A stretch of 64,000 nt of DNA from Paenirhizobium naphthalenivorans (GCF_007992095.1 NZ_BJZP01000012.1:62001-126000), one strand, 5' to 3'. Numbered from the stretch's first letter, positions 49,577-59,414 are shown. Program-made: numbers and translations. The notes: generated from the letters alone by a model not told the origin.

Positions 49577-51360
49577 TAGAATTCTTCCCAACTTTCCTGT
49601 GCCTGGGCGGTTGCAGCGCCGCCGGTTGCGGCGCGAGCGACCTTAGCCATGAGTTTGCGTGCCGGGGATGCGACAGGTCTGGCATCAGGACGCGCTACGG
49701 ACACTGTAGTCGAAGAGTGTTGCCCAAATCTAAACTGCGACAGCAGATTGCGAAGGGTTTCGGATTCCCTGGCGAGGCTGTGGCTGGCCGCTGTCGTTTC
49801 CTCAACCATGGCCGCATTCTGCTGTGTATTCTGGTCCATGGCGTTGACCGCCTTGTTGATCTCCTGAAGTCCGGTTGCCTGTTCGCGAGAGGCTTCGACG
49901 ATGGCGATGACGTTCTGGTTGATGTCTTGCACCTCGGTGACGATCTGCGTGAGCGCCTTGCCAGTTTCTCCAACGAGCGAGACACCGTTGCGCACCTGTT
50001 CGCTGGAGGTGGTGATGAGTGCCTTGATTTCCTTGGCGGCATTGGCCGAGCGCTGGGCCAGTTCGCGCACCTCCTGGGCGACGACCGCAAAACCCTTGCC
50101 GGCATCTCCGGCGCGCGCCGCTTCGACACCGGCGTTCAGCGCCAGCAGATTGGTCTGGAAGGCGATGTCATCGATTACACCGATGATGTTGGAGATTTCG
50201 CGGGACGAGGATTCGATCCGACTCATAGCGTTGATCGCGCTTTTCACCACTTCTCCGGACTTTTCGGCACCTGATTTGGTCCGGGCCACGAGCGAACCGG
50301 CTTCCTCCGCTCGCTTGGAACTGTCGCTGACCGTCTGGGTGACTTGCTCGAGTGCTGCTGCTGTTTCCTCCACGGCGGCGGCCTGCTGTTCGGTACGCTT
50401 GGCCAGATCGTCGGAGGCCGACTGGATTTCTTTGGAGCCAGCGGCAATCGCATTGGTATTCTCGCCGACCGTGCGCATGGCAGCCTGCAGCTTGTCGAGT
50501 GAGTTGTTGAAGTCCAGCCGCAGTCGGTCGAGACTTGGAATCAGTGGTTGAACGATCCGGGTGGTCAGATCGCCCTCGGCGAGGGCGGTGAGGCCTGCGG
50601 CCACATCGTCAACCGAGCGAACCCGGTCGGTGATGTCGGTGGCGAACTTGACCACCTTGAAAACCTTGCCGTTCATGTCGAAGATCGGATTGTAGGAGGC
50701 CTGGATCCAGACGACCTTGCCGCCCTTGCCTAAGCGCTTGAACTCTTCGGCGACGAATTCTCCACCGGCCAGCTTTTGCCAGAAGCGCTGGTAGTCCGGG
50801 CTCTGGGTGTAAGAAGGTTCACACAACATTGCATGATGTTTGCCCTGGATTTCTCCAAGACTGTAACCGAGCGTGTTGAGAAAGTTATCGTTGGCCGTCA
50901 GAATATCACCCGTCGGTGTGAATTCGATGAGTGCCTGCGCCCTGGATACTGCGGCGAGCTTGCCGGCGTCTTCGGCGGCCTTCATCTTGGCGGCGGTGAT
51001 ATCGGTTGCGAATTTCACGACCTTGTAGGGCTTGCCGCCGCTGAACACCGGATTATAGGAGGCCTGAATCCAGATGTCCTGCCCCGTTTTGGAGATCCGC
51101 TTGTATTCGCGCGCGTCGAAACGGCCGGACGAAAGTGCGGCCCAGAAATCCGTGTAGTCTTGTGTCGCGGTGTAAGCCGGGTCGCAGAACATTCGATGAT
51201 GCTTGCCTTTGATCTCCGACAACTCGTAGCCGAGCGCCCGACAGAAATTCTCGTTGGCGGTGATGATATTGCCGCCGAGATCGAATTCGATGATTGCCTG
51301 GGACTTGCTCATGGCAGCCAGAATCGCTTTGGCGTCCGCTCCGAACATATTGATAGCCAC
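49576..51360 (-). CDS. Cytosolic methyl-accepting chemotaxis protein with two PAS domains
   Basis: A soluble chemoreceptor, 594 residues from GTG 51360 (GGGGAGAGACA upstream); a longer frame to 51468 lacks a ribosome site. Two PAS domains at about residues 10-120 and 135-245, each with a similar core (IIEFDLGGNIITANENF and LIEFTPTGDILTANDNF; HHRMFCDPAY and HHAMLCEPSY), a HAMP-like stretch, and the signalling domain with IDDIAFQTNLLALNAGVEAARAG. No transmembrane helix. The C terminus ends SWEEF, a CheR/CheB-binding pentapeptide. PAS domains may bind heme or flavin and sense oxygen or redox state. Coupled to cheW. Confidence 0.92.
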   Translation of the reverse strand: MAINMFGADAKAILAAMSKSQAIIEFDLGGNIITANENFCRALGYELSEIKGKHHRMFCDPAYTATQDYTDFWAALSSGRFDAREYKRISKTGQDIWIQASYNPVFSGGKPYKVVKFATDITAAKMKAAEDAGKLAAVSRAQALIEFTPTGDILTANDNFLNTLGYSLGEIQGKHHAMLCEPSYTQSPDYQRFWQKLAGGEFVAEEFKRLGKGGKVVWIQASYNPIFDMNGKVFKVVKFATDITDRVRSVDDVAAGLTALAEGDLTTRIVQPLIPSLDRLRLDFNNSLDKLQAAMRTVGENTNAIAAGSKEIQSASDDLAKRTEQQAAAVEETAAALEQVTQTVSDSSKRAEEAGSLVARTKSGAEKSGEVVKSAINAMSRIESSSREISNIIGVIDDIAFQTNLLALNAGVEAARAGDAGKGFAVVAQEVRELAQRSANAAKEIKALITTSSEQVRNGVSLVGETGKALTQIVTEVQDINQNVIAIVEASREQATGLQEINKAVNAMDQNTQQNAAMVEETTAASHSLARESETLRNLLSQFRFGQHSSTTVSVARPDARPVASPARKLMAKVARAATGGAATAQAQESWEEF

Positions 51361-51596
51361 TGTCTCTCCCCTCGCTATTTGACATGAGAGTGTGTGGTTG
51401 AGCCTCCACCTCATGCGTTGAATTCTGAGCCCATTCTTGAGCAATGCCGGTATGGAGCCGAGGAACATGCAAATACTGCCCCCCCTTATAAATAGGGGTC
51501 ATCAGTTAACGTCTTGTAAATAAATCTTGCTTCGATACGAAATCACGTCCCCTGAGAATTGCTCAGGGGACGTGTTGATCGTCCATAATGTTCATG
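51361..51596 (-). promoter_or_regulatory. Upstream region of the PAS chemoreceptor with a 13-bp perfect palindrome
   Basis: The 435-bp gap between arginase and the chemoreceptor (51361-51795) has no convincing gene. At 51544-51574 lies a perfect 13-bp inverted repeat (CACGTCCCCTGAG and CTCAGGGGACGTG, five-base loop) with no T tract on either strand, about 185 bp upstream of the chemoreceptor start. A second weak repeat, GAATCATG ... CATGATTC, is at 51630-51652. A structured RNA or operator is possible. Confidence 0.4.
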
Positions 51597-51621
51597 AAAA
51601 AGCTCTCGTCACAGGACGAGA
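51597..51621 (-). terminator. Terminator of the arginase gene
   Basis: On the minus strand, stem TCTCGTC/GACGAGA with a CTGT loop, then GC and five T (51601-51597). It lies about 175 bp after the arginase stop. Confidence 0.6.
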
Positions 51622-51795
51622 ACCGCACCGAATCATGCTTCACTCATGATTCGTGCGCCAGACCCTGCTGATTGTCTCCTGCGCCAGACGGATGGTGTCG
51701 ACAAGGACATCCTTGGCCGATGGATTTCCATCCTCCAACGCAATAGCAATACTGACGCGGGCCACCGCATTCCGGATCAAGTTCGACCGCCGGCT

Positions 51796-52731
51796 TTAGG
51801 CGGCGCGGGTGGGGCGGTCGAGAATGCGGCGACCGAACAGGCTTGCGGCGAGTTCGACGATGACGCGGGCGCTTTTGCCACGATCATCGAGGAAGGGGTT
51901 GAGCTCGACCAGATCGAGCGATGAGACAAGGCCGCTGTCGTGCAGCATTTCCATGATCAGATGGGCCTCGCGGAAAGTTGCGCCGCCGGGTACGGTTGTG
52001 CCGACGCCAGGTGCGACATCCGGATCGAGGAAATCAACGTCGAGGCTGACATGCAGCAGGCCGTTGGCGCTTGAGACGTCGGCGATGATACGACGCATGA
52101 TCGCGCCCATGCCCTCTTCATCGATGGCACGCATGTCGAAGACGTTGACGCCGCTTTCGGCGATGGCCAGGCGCTCCTGTTCATCCACCGACCGGATGCC
52201 GACCTGATAGACATGTCGCGGATCGACGAACGGCCGGTTGGCTGGGAGAATCGGGGCGAATTCGGCCTTGCCGCAATAATAAGCAACCGGCATGCCGTGG
52301 ATATTGCCAGACGGCGAACTTGCCGGGGTATTGAAATCCGCATGGGCATCGAGCCACAGCACGAAGAGAGGGCGATCAAGATCCTTGGCGTGGCGTGCCA
52401 TGCCCGACACGCTGCCCATGGACAGGCTGTGGTCGCCGCCAAGCAGGACGGGTATCGTCCCTTCGTTGGCAGCGCGATAGGTCGCCTGTTCGATCGCCCG
52501 AGCGAAGGCGCCGACGACGGGCAGGTGATGAGCTTTCGGATTTTCGCCAAGGTCACTGGCTGATGCCGGACGCAGGTCGCCGACGTCTGCGACGCGGTAG
52601 CCGAGTTCGCCGAGCGCCTGGCCAATGCCGGCTATGCGTAGTGCGGCCGGACCCATGGCGCAACCTCCACGGCCGGAACCCTCTTCCAGCGGAACACCAA
52701 TCAGCGTGGCGGCCTTCGTCTTGTCGCTCAT
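51796..52731 (-). CDS. Arginase
   Basis: Manganese enzyme that splits arginine to ornithine and urea, 311 residues from ATG 52731 (AAGGAGA 6 nt upstream). Metal-site motifs are VLLGGDHSLSMGS, WLDAHADFNTP and SLDVDFLDPDVAPG; the substrate loop SPSGNIHGMP is also intact, so it should be active. Called arcA or rocF in related species. It is transcribed divergently from an Lrp/AsnC gene 120 bp away, the arrangement of arginine-catabolic regulators in Agrobacterium and Brucella. Supplies ornithine and nitrogen in arginine catabolism. Confidence 0.95.
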   Translation of the reverse strand: MSDKTKAATLIGVPLEEGSGRGGCAMGPAALRIAGIGQALGELGYRVADVGDLRPASASDLGENPKAHHLPVVGAFARAIEQATYRAANEGTIPVLLGGDHSLSMGSVSGMARHAKDLDRPLFVLWLDAHADFNTPASSPSGNIHGMPVAYYCGKAEFAPILPANRPFVDPRHVYQVGIRSVDEQERLAIAESGVNVFDMRAIDEEGMGAIMRRIIADVSSANGLLHVSLDVDFLDPDVAPGVGTTVPGGATFREAHLIMEMLHDSGLVSSLDLVELNPFLDDRGKSARVIVELAASLFGRRILDRPTRAA

Positions 52732-52851
52732 AAAAATCTCCTTGCTATGGGTGGTGATTTTCTCCGATGCGCATGTCTGCAAAAAGATGGAAAATGATCA
52801 GGAAGATAGGTAGTCTGCGCAGATCGACAGCTAATTGTGGTGAATTGTAAG
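52732..52851. promoter_or_regulatory. Shared promoter region of arginase and the Lrp/AsnC regulator
   Basis: A 120-bp divergent gap. It holds the 10-bp perfect palindrome TCTGCGCAGA (52814-52823) and a second GTCTGC near 52775, possible parts of an Lrp-type operator. No promoter hexamers were assigned. Confidence 0.4.
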
Positions 52852-53277
52852 ATGGACGATCTCGACCGCGACATTCTGAGCGCCCTGCGCCATAATGCCC
52901 GCATCCCGGCCTCGTCGCTCGCAGCGATGACCGGCGCTTCTCGCGCCACGATTGCCGCCCGGATCGAGCGCATGGTGGCCGATGGTACGATCGCAACCTT
53001 TACCATCCGCACCGGTAGCGAAATCCGCCCGGCGGGAGTTCGATCCATCGTCATGATCGAGGTGGTGGGAAAGTTCGCCGACCGTGTGGCGCACCAGCTG
53101 CGAGGGCTTCCTGAGGTCCGCGCGCTGCACAGCACCAACGGGCGGTGGGATTTCATTGCAGAGTTGGAGGACCGTGATCTCGCTTCGTTTGACGAGACCT
53201 TGCGGCGTATCCGGCTGATCGAAGGGATCAACACAACGGAGTCTAGTATCCTATTGAAGACCAGTAAGGTTGGCTGA
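52852..53277 (+). CDS. Lrp/AsnC-family regulator, probable regulator of arginase
   Basis: A 141-residue Lrp/AsnC protein: HTH in residues 1-60 (MDDLDRDILSALRHNARIPASSLAAMTGASRATIAARIERM), then the RAM effector-binding domain (about 65-135). ATG at 52852 begins at the usual MDDLDR; an in-frame GTG upstream (52837) is less likely. Divergent from arginase, so it probably activates that gene in response to arginine or ornithine, as homologues do. The effector itself is inferred. Confidence 0.9.
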   Translation: MDDLDRDILSALRHNARIPASSLAAMTGASRATIAARIERMVADGTIATFTIRTGSEIRPAGVRSIVMIEVVGKFADRVAHQLRGLPEVRALHSTNGRWDFIAELEDRDLASFDETLRRIRLIEGINTTESSILLKTSKVG

Positions 53278-53295
53278 GCAACGAAGTTCGCCGGC

Positions 53296-56200
53296 TTAGT
53301 ATTCCTTTTCGTAGAAAATACCGCCGCCTGCGCCCTCTGCGCCCGCCTCGCCCTTGAGCTTCACGCCGCGGCCGATGTCAAGGTTGATCACCGCCTTGGT
53401 TTCGCCGGTGCCACCCTGCTGAAGCTCGATATAGGTCTTATCGTTCAGATATTTGCCGGCACTGACCTTTGCTTGGCCGGTTTCATCGGTCGAGATGTCG
53501 AGATCGTCGACGCCAAGCGTGGAGCGCAATGCTTCGAACAACGAGGTTGAGCGACCGCCGGCGAGCTGGGCTGCGGCATCGGCCAACTGGGCGATCTGCA
53601 GGGCCGACAGTCGTGACATCGACTGGCCGAAGATCAGTTGTGCCAGGATCTCGTCCTGCGGCAGTGCTGGCGACGACGAGAAGGTGACTACCGGGTCGTT
53701 GGCAAAGCCTGAGATCTTGATGGTGATCGTCGTTGTGCCCGATGTGGTCGTGGCCTCCATGTCGAGGATCGGGATGAGTCCGCCGCCGAAGGTGATCGTG
53801 CCGCTGGTGAATTCCATGCGCTTGGTCATGATCGACAGCCGGCCGCGGCGCAGATCGAAAGCGCCGGAGACGTTCGGTGCCTGGGCCGTCCCGGTCACCC
53901 CGATCTTGCCGCCGAGCTCGGCGTCGATGCCTCGACCGCGTACGAAGATCTGGGTCGGCGAAGAGACGGCCAGATCGAGGCCTATCGACGATTGGCTGCC
54001 GTTACGGTCAGTCTTGGTGATTGTCGCCATCTGCTGGCGCACGTCTGGAGGCGCGTTTTTGTGCTGGATGTCGAGTTCCGCCAGGCTGGTCGGCAACTTC
54101 TCCGGAATGGTGATGGCGGTCTTGCTGAGGTTGATCCTGCCGGCCAGGACAGGGGCGGAGAGGAGTGGGCCTTGCAGCGTTAGCTGACCATCGGCTGTGC
54201 TTGCGACCATGCTGCCATCGACATAGACGGCCTTGTCGAGCGTGATGGCGATATCAGCCGGCATGCCGGGCGAGAGAATGTCGATCGTTCCTCCGCCTGA
54301 GATTCGTCCGCCGCTCGCGAGCTTGCCGGTCAAGCCGGAGACGTCGGCGCGGTTGCCTTTGAGGGTCACGGTCGCAGTCAGTTGCTCGATCGCCAGGTTG
54401 CGCCTGACGTCGATCAGGCGTGCGCCGGCGGTCCGCACCGAGCCAGTAATCTGCGGGCTACCGATCCCACCGGAAATCGAAATGTTGGCATCGGCCGCCC
54501 CCTCCAGCACGAAGCCTTGGGGAGCGAGAAGACCGGTCAACGCCGCGAAGGGCAGCTTGCCGTTGAACGTCATGGCGATTGGCCGCTGACCGGACAAACT
54601 GACGGTGCCGCCACCGGAAAGGGCGAGCCCGTCCTGGCCGGTAACGCGTGTGTCGAGCAACAAACGGCCATCGCGGAAGTCGCCCTTGGCGGTCACACCG
54701 AAAGCGGCTATGCCGGCCGAGCGTGTCTGGGCCAGAGCGGCGTCCGTCCAGTTCAGATCATAGCTGACGACCGGCGCGGCCGGGGTGCCCTTGACGGTCA
54801 CCGTGCCGGTGACCGTGCCAGCAGGTGAGAGAGCCGGCGCCATCGTAGCGGCAAGCGAGGCGGGAACATTGCGGAGGGCGACATTCAGATCAAGCGTGTC
54901 GCCGGCGCTGCCCTTGATCTCCACGGCGCCAGAGCCCGCCGAAATCGTCGCCGCATTAATGGTCATCTTGCTATCCACAATCGACAATGTCGCCGGTTTG
55001 GCAAGTTTGAGCGGGATGCCGCGCGGTATGGCCGCAAGCGTGTCGAGCGTGACGGTAAGGCCGCTTGCTTGCTGCTCCAGCCGCCCCTTGGCGACGAGCG
55101 GGGCGCCGTCGTAGCGCCCGCCAAGGTCGAATGCGGTACTGCCTGCCTGCCGCGAGAAGGCAAGCTTGGGTGTTTCCATGCGGTTGGTGCCGATCGAGAT
55201 GGCCTTTGCGGCGATCGCGCCCTCCGCCGCAAAGGCCGCGAGATCGGAAATCGCCAGTCGTATGTCCGGCGCGGCGACAGACAGCGTATCGCGCGTCAGC
55301 GTCGAACCGGTCGCTGTGATATTGGCCGAAAGCCTGCCGTCGGCCTGCGCAATTTCGACCAACCCCTTCAGGTCGCCACTTGCCTTCTGGCCTGCAAGCG
55401 CGGCGATCAGGCCAGCTTCCGGCAGGTCGAAGCGTAACTGCCCGGACGGCAGGAATGTGGGCGAAAAGGCGAGCGCCCCTTCGATACGGTTGGGTCCGAC
55501 CGTCACGGAAAGCGCCGGGATCGATGATCGGCCGTTTTCGGTGACGAGGTCCGCTGTCCCTTCGATTTTCTGCCCGTCGAGAGTGCCGGATATGTTCAAG
55601 GTGCCCTTCGGTGCTGTCTGATCGGAGGTGCCTTCAACCTCGACTGAGAGGTTCTCCAGGCTTCGCCCGGCCGCGACCGCCGCCTCGCTTTTCAGCGACA
55701 GCCTGCCGGTCAAGGCCTCGAGCGGTCCCTCTGCTGATAGGGCAAAATCGGCGCTGCCACTGACGTTATCGACAAGGGCTGCGATCTCTTTGATCCGGCC
55801 GGTGAGTTCGGCGGTCAACTTGTTCTCGACGTCGAGGCTTGCCGAACCTGTTGCATCACCAAGACTGGTGGCCAGCTTCAGATCGGAAAGTGTCACGACA
55901 CGCGGCGTCGCATAATCGAGCGTGCCGGCCAAGCCGATGGTTCCCTCGAACTTGCCTGCCAGATTGTTCGGCAGGATGTCGGGGAGGGCGAACAATTCGA
56001 AACGGCTGGTCAGTTTCTGTTCGTCAAGCGCATATTCGCCGCTGAGCCTACCGCCGACCGTCGTGCTCTCGATGGTCGCATTGTCGAAGGTGAGCCGTGT
56101 CGCGTTGATCGCCAGCGGTGACTGGATCGTCAGCGGTGCTTTGACAATCCGGTTGAGTTCGGCGTCGGCAAACTTGCTTCCCGAGACGGACAGGCGCGCC

Positions 56201-57459
56201 GCAATTGACCCGGATCGGGTGCCCAGATCGAAGGCGTCGCTTGTGGCGGAGAGATCCACGCCGGAGAAAGACGCCTGCGGGGTCTCCAAAGAGCTGAAGC
56301 GGCTCTTGAGGTCGACCGTCGCTGCATTAGCAGGCCCGCTGATGGAAAGGGCGAGTTCATCGATCGCCGCTGTTATGGTCTGTTTGCCTGACGTCCAGCG
56401 GAAGGGCACGGCGCCGGCCGTACCGACGAGCTTCGCCTTCAGGTCGTTCGTGCCGTTTGCCGCATAACGGCCGGAGGCGGTCAGGTCGAGTGCTGCGGTC
56501 GAGAGCTTTCCAGCCTTGATCGTCACGGCGCCGTTGCGGTCCAGATTGGCGGCGAGGTCTATCACCGTCTCTCCTTCGAACAGCGGGCGCAGGCTTGGCG
56601 GCATCAGCGCGTCAAACCGGCCACCACCCTTGGCGATGATCGTGCGCAGGCCGGAGTCGACCCGATGAGCGGCATCGATGGCAAGCGTCGGACGGCCATC
56701 GACATCGGCCGTGACCTTGCCCTTCCAGTCGGTCAGTGGCCCGTCCCCGTCGACGTCGATGCGCACAGCGGGGCTGCCCGGCAACCGAAGCAGTTCGGCG
56801 AGAAGACCGCCTGCCGGCTCGCTCAGTTCGCCGGTCAGCCTGAGGCGGTTTGCCCCAGGGGCATAGATGATGTCAGCGGACACTTGTCCATCAGGCGTAT
56901 CGGCGCGCGTGGCTTGCAGCTTTACTGCAATGTGGTCGCTGATCGCCTGACCCGAACCGGACAGGGAAAGACGAAAGTCCCGTCCGACAAGCGCCATGCC
57001 AAGGTCGAGGACGGGCAGGTCGAGCTTCTTGATGTCGATCTCGACCGGAAGCGAGAAACTCGAGCTCGCGTCAGCACTTTTCTCGACTGTCACGACCGGC
57101 GCCCGATCGATGCGCACAGATCCCGCCGCGATTCGTTCTGCGGTCACGCGACCCTTGAACAGGTCCACCGGCGTCCAGTCGACGGCCAGTTCACGGATTT
57201 CAGCATAGACGCCGCGGCTGTCGGCCAACGTGATGCTGCCTACGCGGAGCTTTCCACCAAGCAGTGGGCCTGCGTTGGAAATCGTGATGCGCCGGTCCGG
57301 GGTTGAGAGGAGGGACGCAATCGGACCGGCGACAAAGCTGCTGCCCGCGCCGGTGAACCCGGTGATGAGGATCGCCACAACCGATAGAACCAGTGTCGCG
57401 CCTGCGACATAGGCGACCAGGCGAAGGGCAAGACTCGTGAGGCGTTTCAGCAGGCGCAT
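53296..57459 (-). CDS. tamB: Translocation and assembly module inner-membrane component TamB
   Basis: A 1387-residue AsmA-like protein that spans the periplasm and works with TamA in outer-membrane protein insertion or phospholipid transport. N-terminal membrane anchor at about residues 10-33 (LALRLVAYVAGATLVLSVVAILITGF). The long middle has repeating beta-strand units. The C-terminal DUF490 domain starts near residue 1000 (LPTSLAELDIQHKNAPP, SSIGLDLAVSSPTQIFVRGRGIDAELGG) and ends in EKEY. tamA lies immediately upstream on the same strand, 29 bp away. Length is typical for rhizobia. Confidence 0.95.
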   Translation of the reverse strand: MRLLKRLTSLALRLVAYVAGATLVLSVVAILITGFTGAGSSFVAGPIASLLSTPDRRITISNAGPLLGGKLRVGSITLADSRGVYAEIRELAVDWTPVDLFKGRVTAERIAAGSVRIDRAPVVTVEKSADASSSFSLPVEIDIKKLDLPVLDLGMALVGRDFRLSLSGSGQAISDHIAVKLQATRADTPDGQVSADIIYAPGANRLRLTGELSEPAGGLLAELLRLPGSPAVRIDVDGDGPLTDWKGKVTADVDGRPTLAIDAAHRVDSGLRTIIAKGGGRFDALMPPSLRPLFEGETVIDLAANLDRNGAVTIKAGKLSTAALDLTASGRYAANGTNDLKAKLVGTAGAVPFRWTSGKQTITAAIDELALSISGPANAATVDLKSRFSSLETPQASFSGVDLSATSDAFDLGTRSGSIAARLSVSGSKFADAELNRIVKAPLTIQSPLAINATRLTFDNATIESTTVGGRLSGEYALDEQKLTSRFELFALPDILPNNLAGKFEGTIGLAGTLDYATPRVVTLSDLKLATSLGDATGSASLDVENKLTAELTGRIKEIAALVDNVSGSADFALSAEGPLEALTGRLSLKSEAAVAAGRSLENLSVEVEGTSDQTAPKGTLNISGTLDGQKIEGTADLVTENGRSSIPALSVTVGPNRIEGALAFSPTFLPSGQLRFDLPEAGLIAALAGQKASGDLKGLVEIAQADGRLSANITATGSTLTRDTLSVAAPDIRLAISDLAAFAAEGAIAAKAISIGTNRMETPKLAFSRQAGSTAFDLGGRYDGAPLVAKGRLEQQASGLTVTLDTLAAIPRGIPLKLAKPATLSIVDSKMTINAATISAGSGAVEIKGSAGDTLDLNVALRNVPASLAATMAPALSPAGTVTGTVTVKGTPAAPVVSYDLNWTDAALAQTRSAGIAAFGVTAKGDFRDGRLLLDTRVTGQDGLALSGGGTVSLSGQRPIAMTFNGKLPFAALTGLLAPQGFVLEGAADANISISGGIGSPQITGSVRTAGARLIDVRRNLAIEQLTATVTLKGNRADVSGLTGKLASGGRISGGGTIDILSPGMPADIAITLDKAVYVDGSMVASTADGQLTLQGPLLSAPVLAGRINLSKTAITIPEKLPTSLAELDIQHKNAPPDVRQQMATITKTDRNGSQSSIGLDLAVSSPTQIFVRGRGIDAELGGKIGVTGTAQAPNVSGAFDLRRGRLSIMTKRMEFTSGTITFGGGLIPILDMEATTTSGTTTITIKISGFANDPVVTFSSSPALPQDEILAQLIFGQSMSRLSALQIAQLADAAAQLAGGRSTSLFEALRSTLGVDDLDISTDETGQAKVSAGKYLNDKTYIELQQGGTGETKAVINLDIGRGVKLKGEAGAEGAGGGIFYEKEY

Positions 57460-57488
57460 TCGGCTTTCATCGTCCTTTCGGGCACGGC

Positions 57489-59414
57489 TCAGAAGCTCTG
57501 TCCAATGCCGGCATAGATGCCGTATTTGCTTCCGCCGTCATAGCGATCGAGCGGCATGGCGACGTCGAGGCGCAATGGCCCGAACGGTGTCTGGTAACGC
57601 AGGCCGATGCCGGCGCCCATGCGTATATCGGAGAAATCCGGATAAAGTGCGGTGGTGACGGAGCCTATGTCGAGGAACGGCACGATGCCGATGGTCTTGG
57701 TGACGTTGATCCGTGCCTCGAACGAGCCGAGCGCATAGGCGCGTCCGCCAGTGGGATCGCCTGCGGCGTTGAGCGGCGAGATTTCCTGATAGGCATAACC
57801 GCGGACCGAGCCGCCGCCGCCGGCGAAAAAGCGCCGGGTCGCTGGAACGGATTCCAGATCGCCGGCACCGATCAGCACGCCGGCGGAAACCTTGGCGGCC
57901 AGCACCACACGGTCGTCAGCGCCGAGGCTGTAATAGCCGGAGACGGAACCCTCGAAGGTGGAGAAGAAGGTTTTCCCGAGGACTTCGTAACTCGGAATTG
58001 CGCTCAGTGCCGCGTTGATGCCTTCGGTCGGGTTGAGTTTGTTGTCGCGTGTGTCCCGCACGTAGCTGATCGGTATGCCGGAAGTCAGATAGGTATTGTT
58101 GCCGAAGGCGTCGTCGATGTTGTCATAGGTCAGCGAGGCCCCGGCTGTCACCTTGTCATAGTCGGTGAGGTCGTAACTGAAGGCGATCTTGCCGATCACG
58201 GAGGCGGCGTCATAGGAGTCGGTCGTCAGCGTTGCACCCTTGACGCTTGCTTCAAGTGTTCCTGACGGAACGAAGGCGCCTGGCTTGATGAAGGTGACGC
58301 CTGCGGAATAATCGAGGTTTCCGACGTTGCTGAGTTCGCTCAGGCCGGAAACCTTGCCCTCCAACCTCAGCGATTCCGCTTGGCCGAAGAGGTTGCGGTG
58401 GCCCCAATAACCTTCGAGGCCAAGTCCATCGATGGATGAGAAGCTTGCGCCGACGCCGAAATAGCGGTGCTTGCCTTCGGCCACGACAATGCCGAGCGGC
58501 ATGGAGCCGTCAGCAGCGAGATCTTTGGATTCGTCAATCGTGACACTGGAGAAGACGCCGAGCGCGCGAAGCCGCTCCGCCGCTTTCCTCAATTGTTCCG
58601 GCGAATAGGGCTGCCCCTGCCGCAGCCGTGAATAGCGGGCGATGAATTCGGGGTCGACCTTGCGGGCCCCCTTCACAGTTACCTCGCCGAGTGGCGCCAT
58701 GGGGCCAGCCTTGACCGCCAGCGCCACATCGACAGTTTGCGTTTCATGATCGGCAATGACGTCGCGACGTGCCAGAACCGCAAGGGGCCGGCCTTCGGCT
58801 TTCAGGTCGTCGACAATCTTCTCGCTGGCCTTCAGGATGAGCAATGAGCCTGCGGGGCCGCCGGCTACCAGGTTGTAGGTGGCAGGATCGAGGCCTACCG
58901 CATCGCCCTCGAGCGAAACCTTGCCAAGCGTGAAGGCGGGGCCGGGGTCGACTCGGATGGTGACGGCGATCGGCTGGCTGCGATCAAAGGCCGGAATGGG
59001 AGGAAGATCGTCGATGTCGCGGCCGTCCACGGTTATCCGGACGATGCCGCCATAACGGGAGTTTTCGTAAAGGGTGGCGATGAGCCTGTCTCGATCGTCA
59101 CGCGCCTTTATGACCAGGCCGAGATCGCCCGAAACGGGGGCGTCCTCACCTTGCAACAGAAGCGAGGTACGCTCCAAGGCTTTGGCCAGATCGGCGTCGG
59201 CGCCGTCGGTGTCGAGACTGATTTGATAGCGAACAGGGTCGATAACGTCGTTGACCGCCTCGTCCTTGCCGAAAAGGGTGATACCGAAAATCTTGAAGGC
59301 AAATGCCTGCTCGGCCAGCAGCGGCGAAATCGACAAGGCGAGCGCAAGAGCGAATGCGGTGCCGGATTGCCGAAACGCAGGACTTTTCTTCGGTGTTATC
59401 GGGTTACTCGGCAT
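57489..59414 (-). CDS. tamA: Translocation and assembly module outer-membrane component TamA
   Basis: Omp85-family outer-membrane protein, 641 residues. Signal peptide at residues 1-38 (FALALALSISPLLAEQAFA), three POTRA domains (about 55-320), then the 16-strand barrel with the lid-lock motif region YVRDTRDNKLNPTEG and GGGGSVRGYAYQEISP. The protein ends in Phe (GIGQSF), the usual C-terminal signal for BAM. tamB follows on the same strand, forming the tamAB pair. Confidence 0.96.
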   Translation of the reverse strand: MPSNPITPKKSPAFRQSGTAFALALALSISPLLAEQAFAFKIFGITLFGKDEAVNDVIDPVRYQISLDTDGADADLAKALERTSLLLQGEDAPVSGDLGLVIKARDDRDRLIATLYENSRYGGIVRITVDGRDIDDLPPIPAFDRSQPIAVTIRVDPGPAFTLGKVSLEGDAVGLDPATYNLVAGGPAGSLLILKASEKIVDDLKAEGRPLAVLARRDVIADHETQTVDVALAVKAGPMAPLGEVTVKGARKVDPEFIARYSRLRQGQPYSPEQLRKAAERLRALGVFSSVTIDESKDLAADGSMPLGIVVAEGKHRYFGVGASFSSIDGLGLEGYWGHRNLFGQAESLRLEGKVSGLSELSNVGNLDYSAGVTFIKPGAFVPSGTLEASVKGATLTTDSYDAASVIGKIAFSYDLTDYDKVTAGASLTYDNIDDAFGNNTYLTSGIPISYVRDTRDNKLNPTEGINAALSAIPSYEVLGKTFFSTFEGSVSGYYSLGADDRVVLAAKVSAGVLIGAGDLESVPATRRFFAGGGGSVRGYAYQEISPLNAAGDPTGGRAYALGSFEARINVTKTIGIVPFLDIGSVTTALYPDFSDIRMGAGIGLRYQTPFGPLRLDVAMPLDRYDGGSKYGIYAGIGQSF

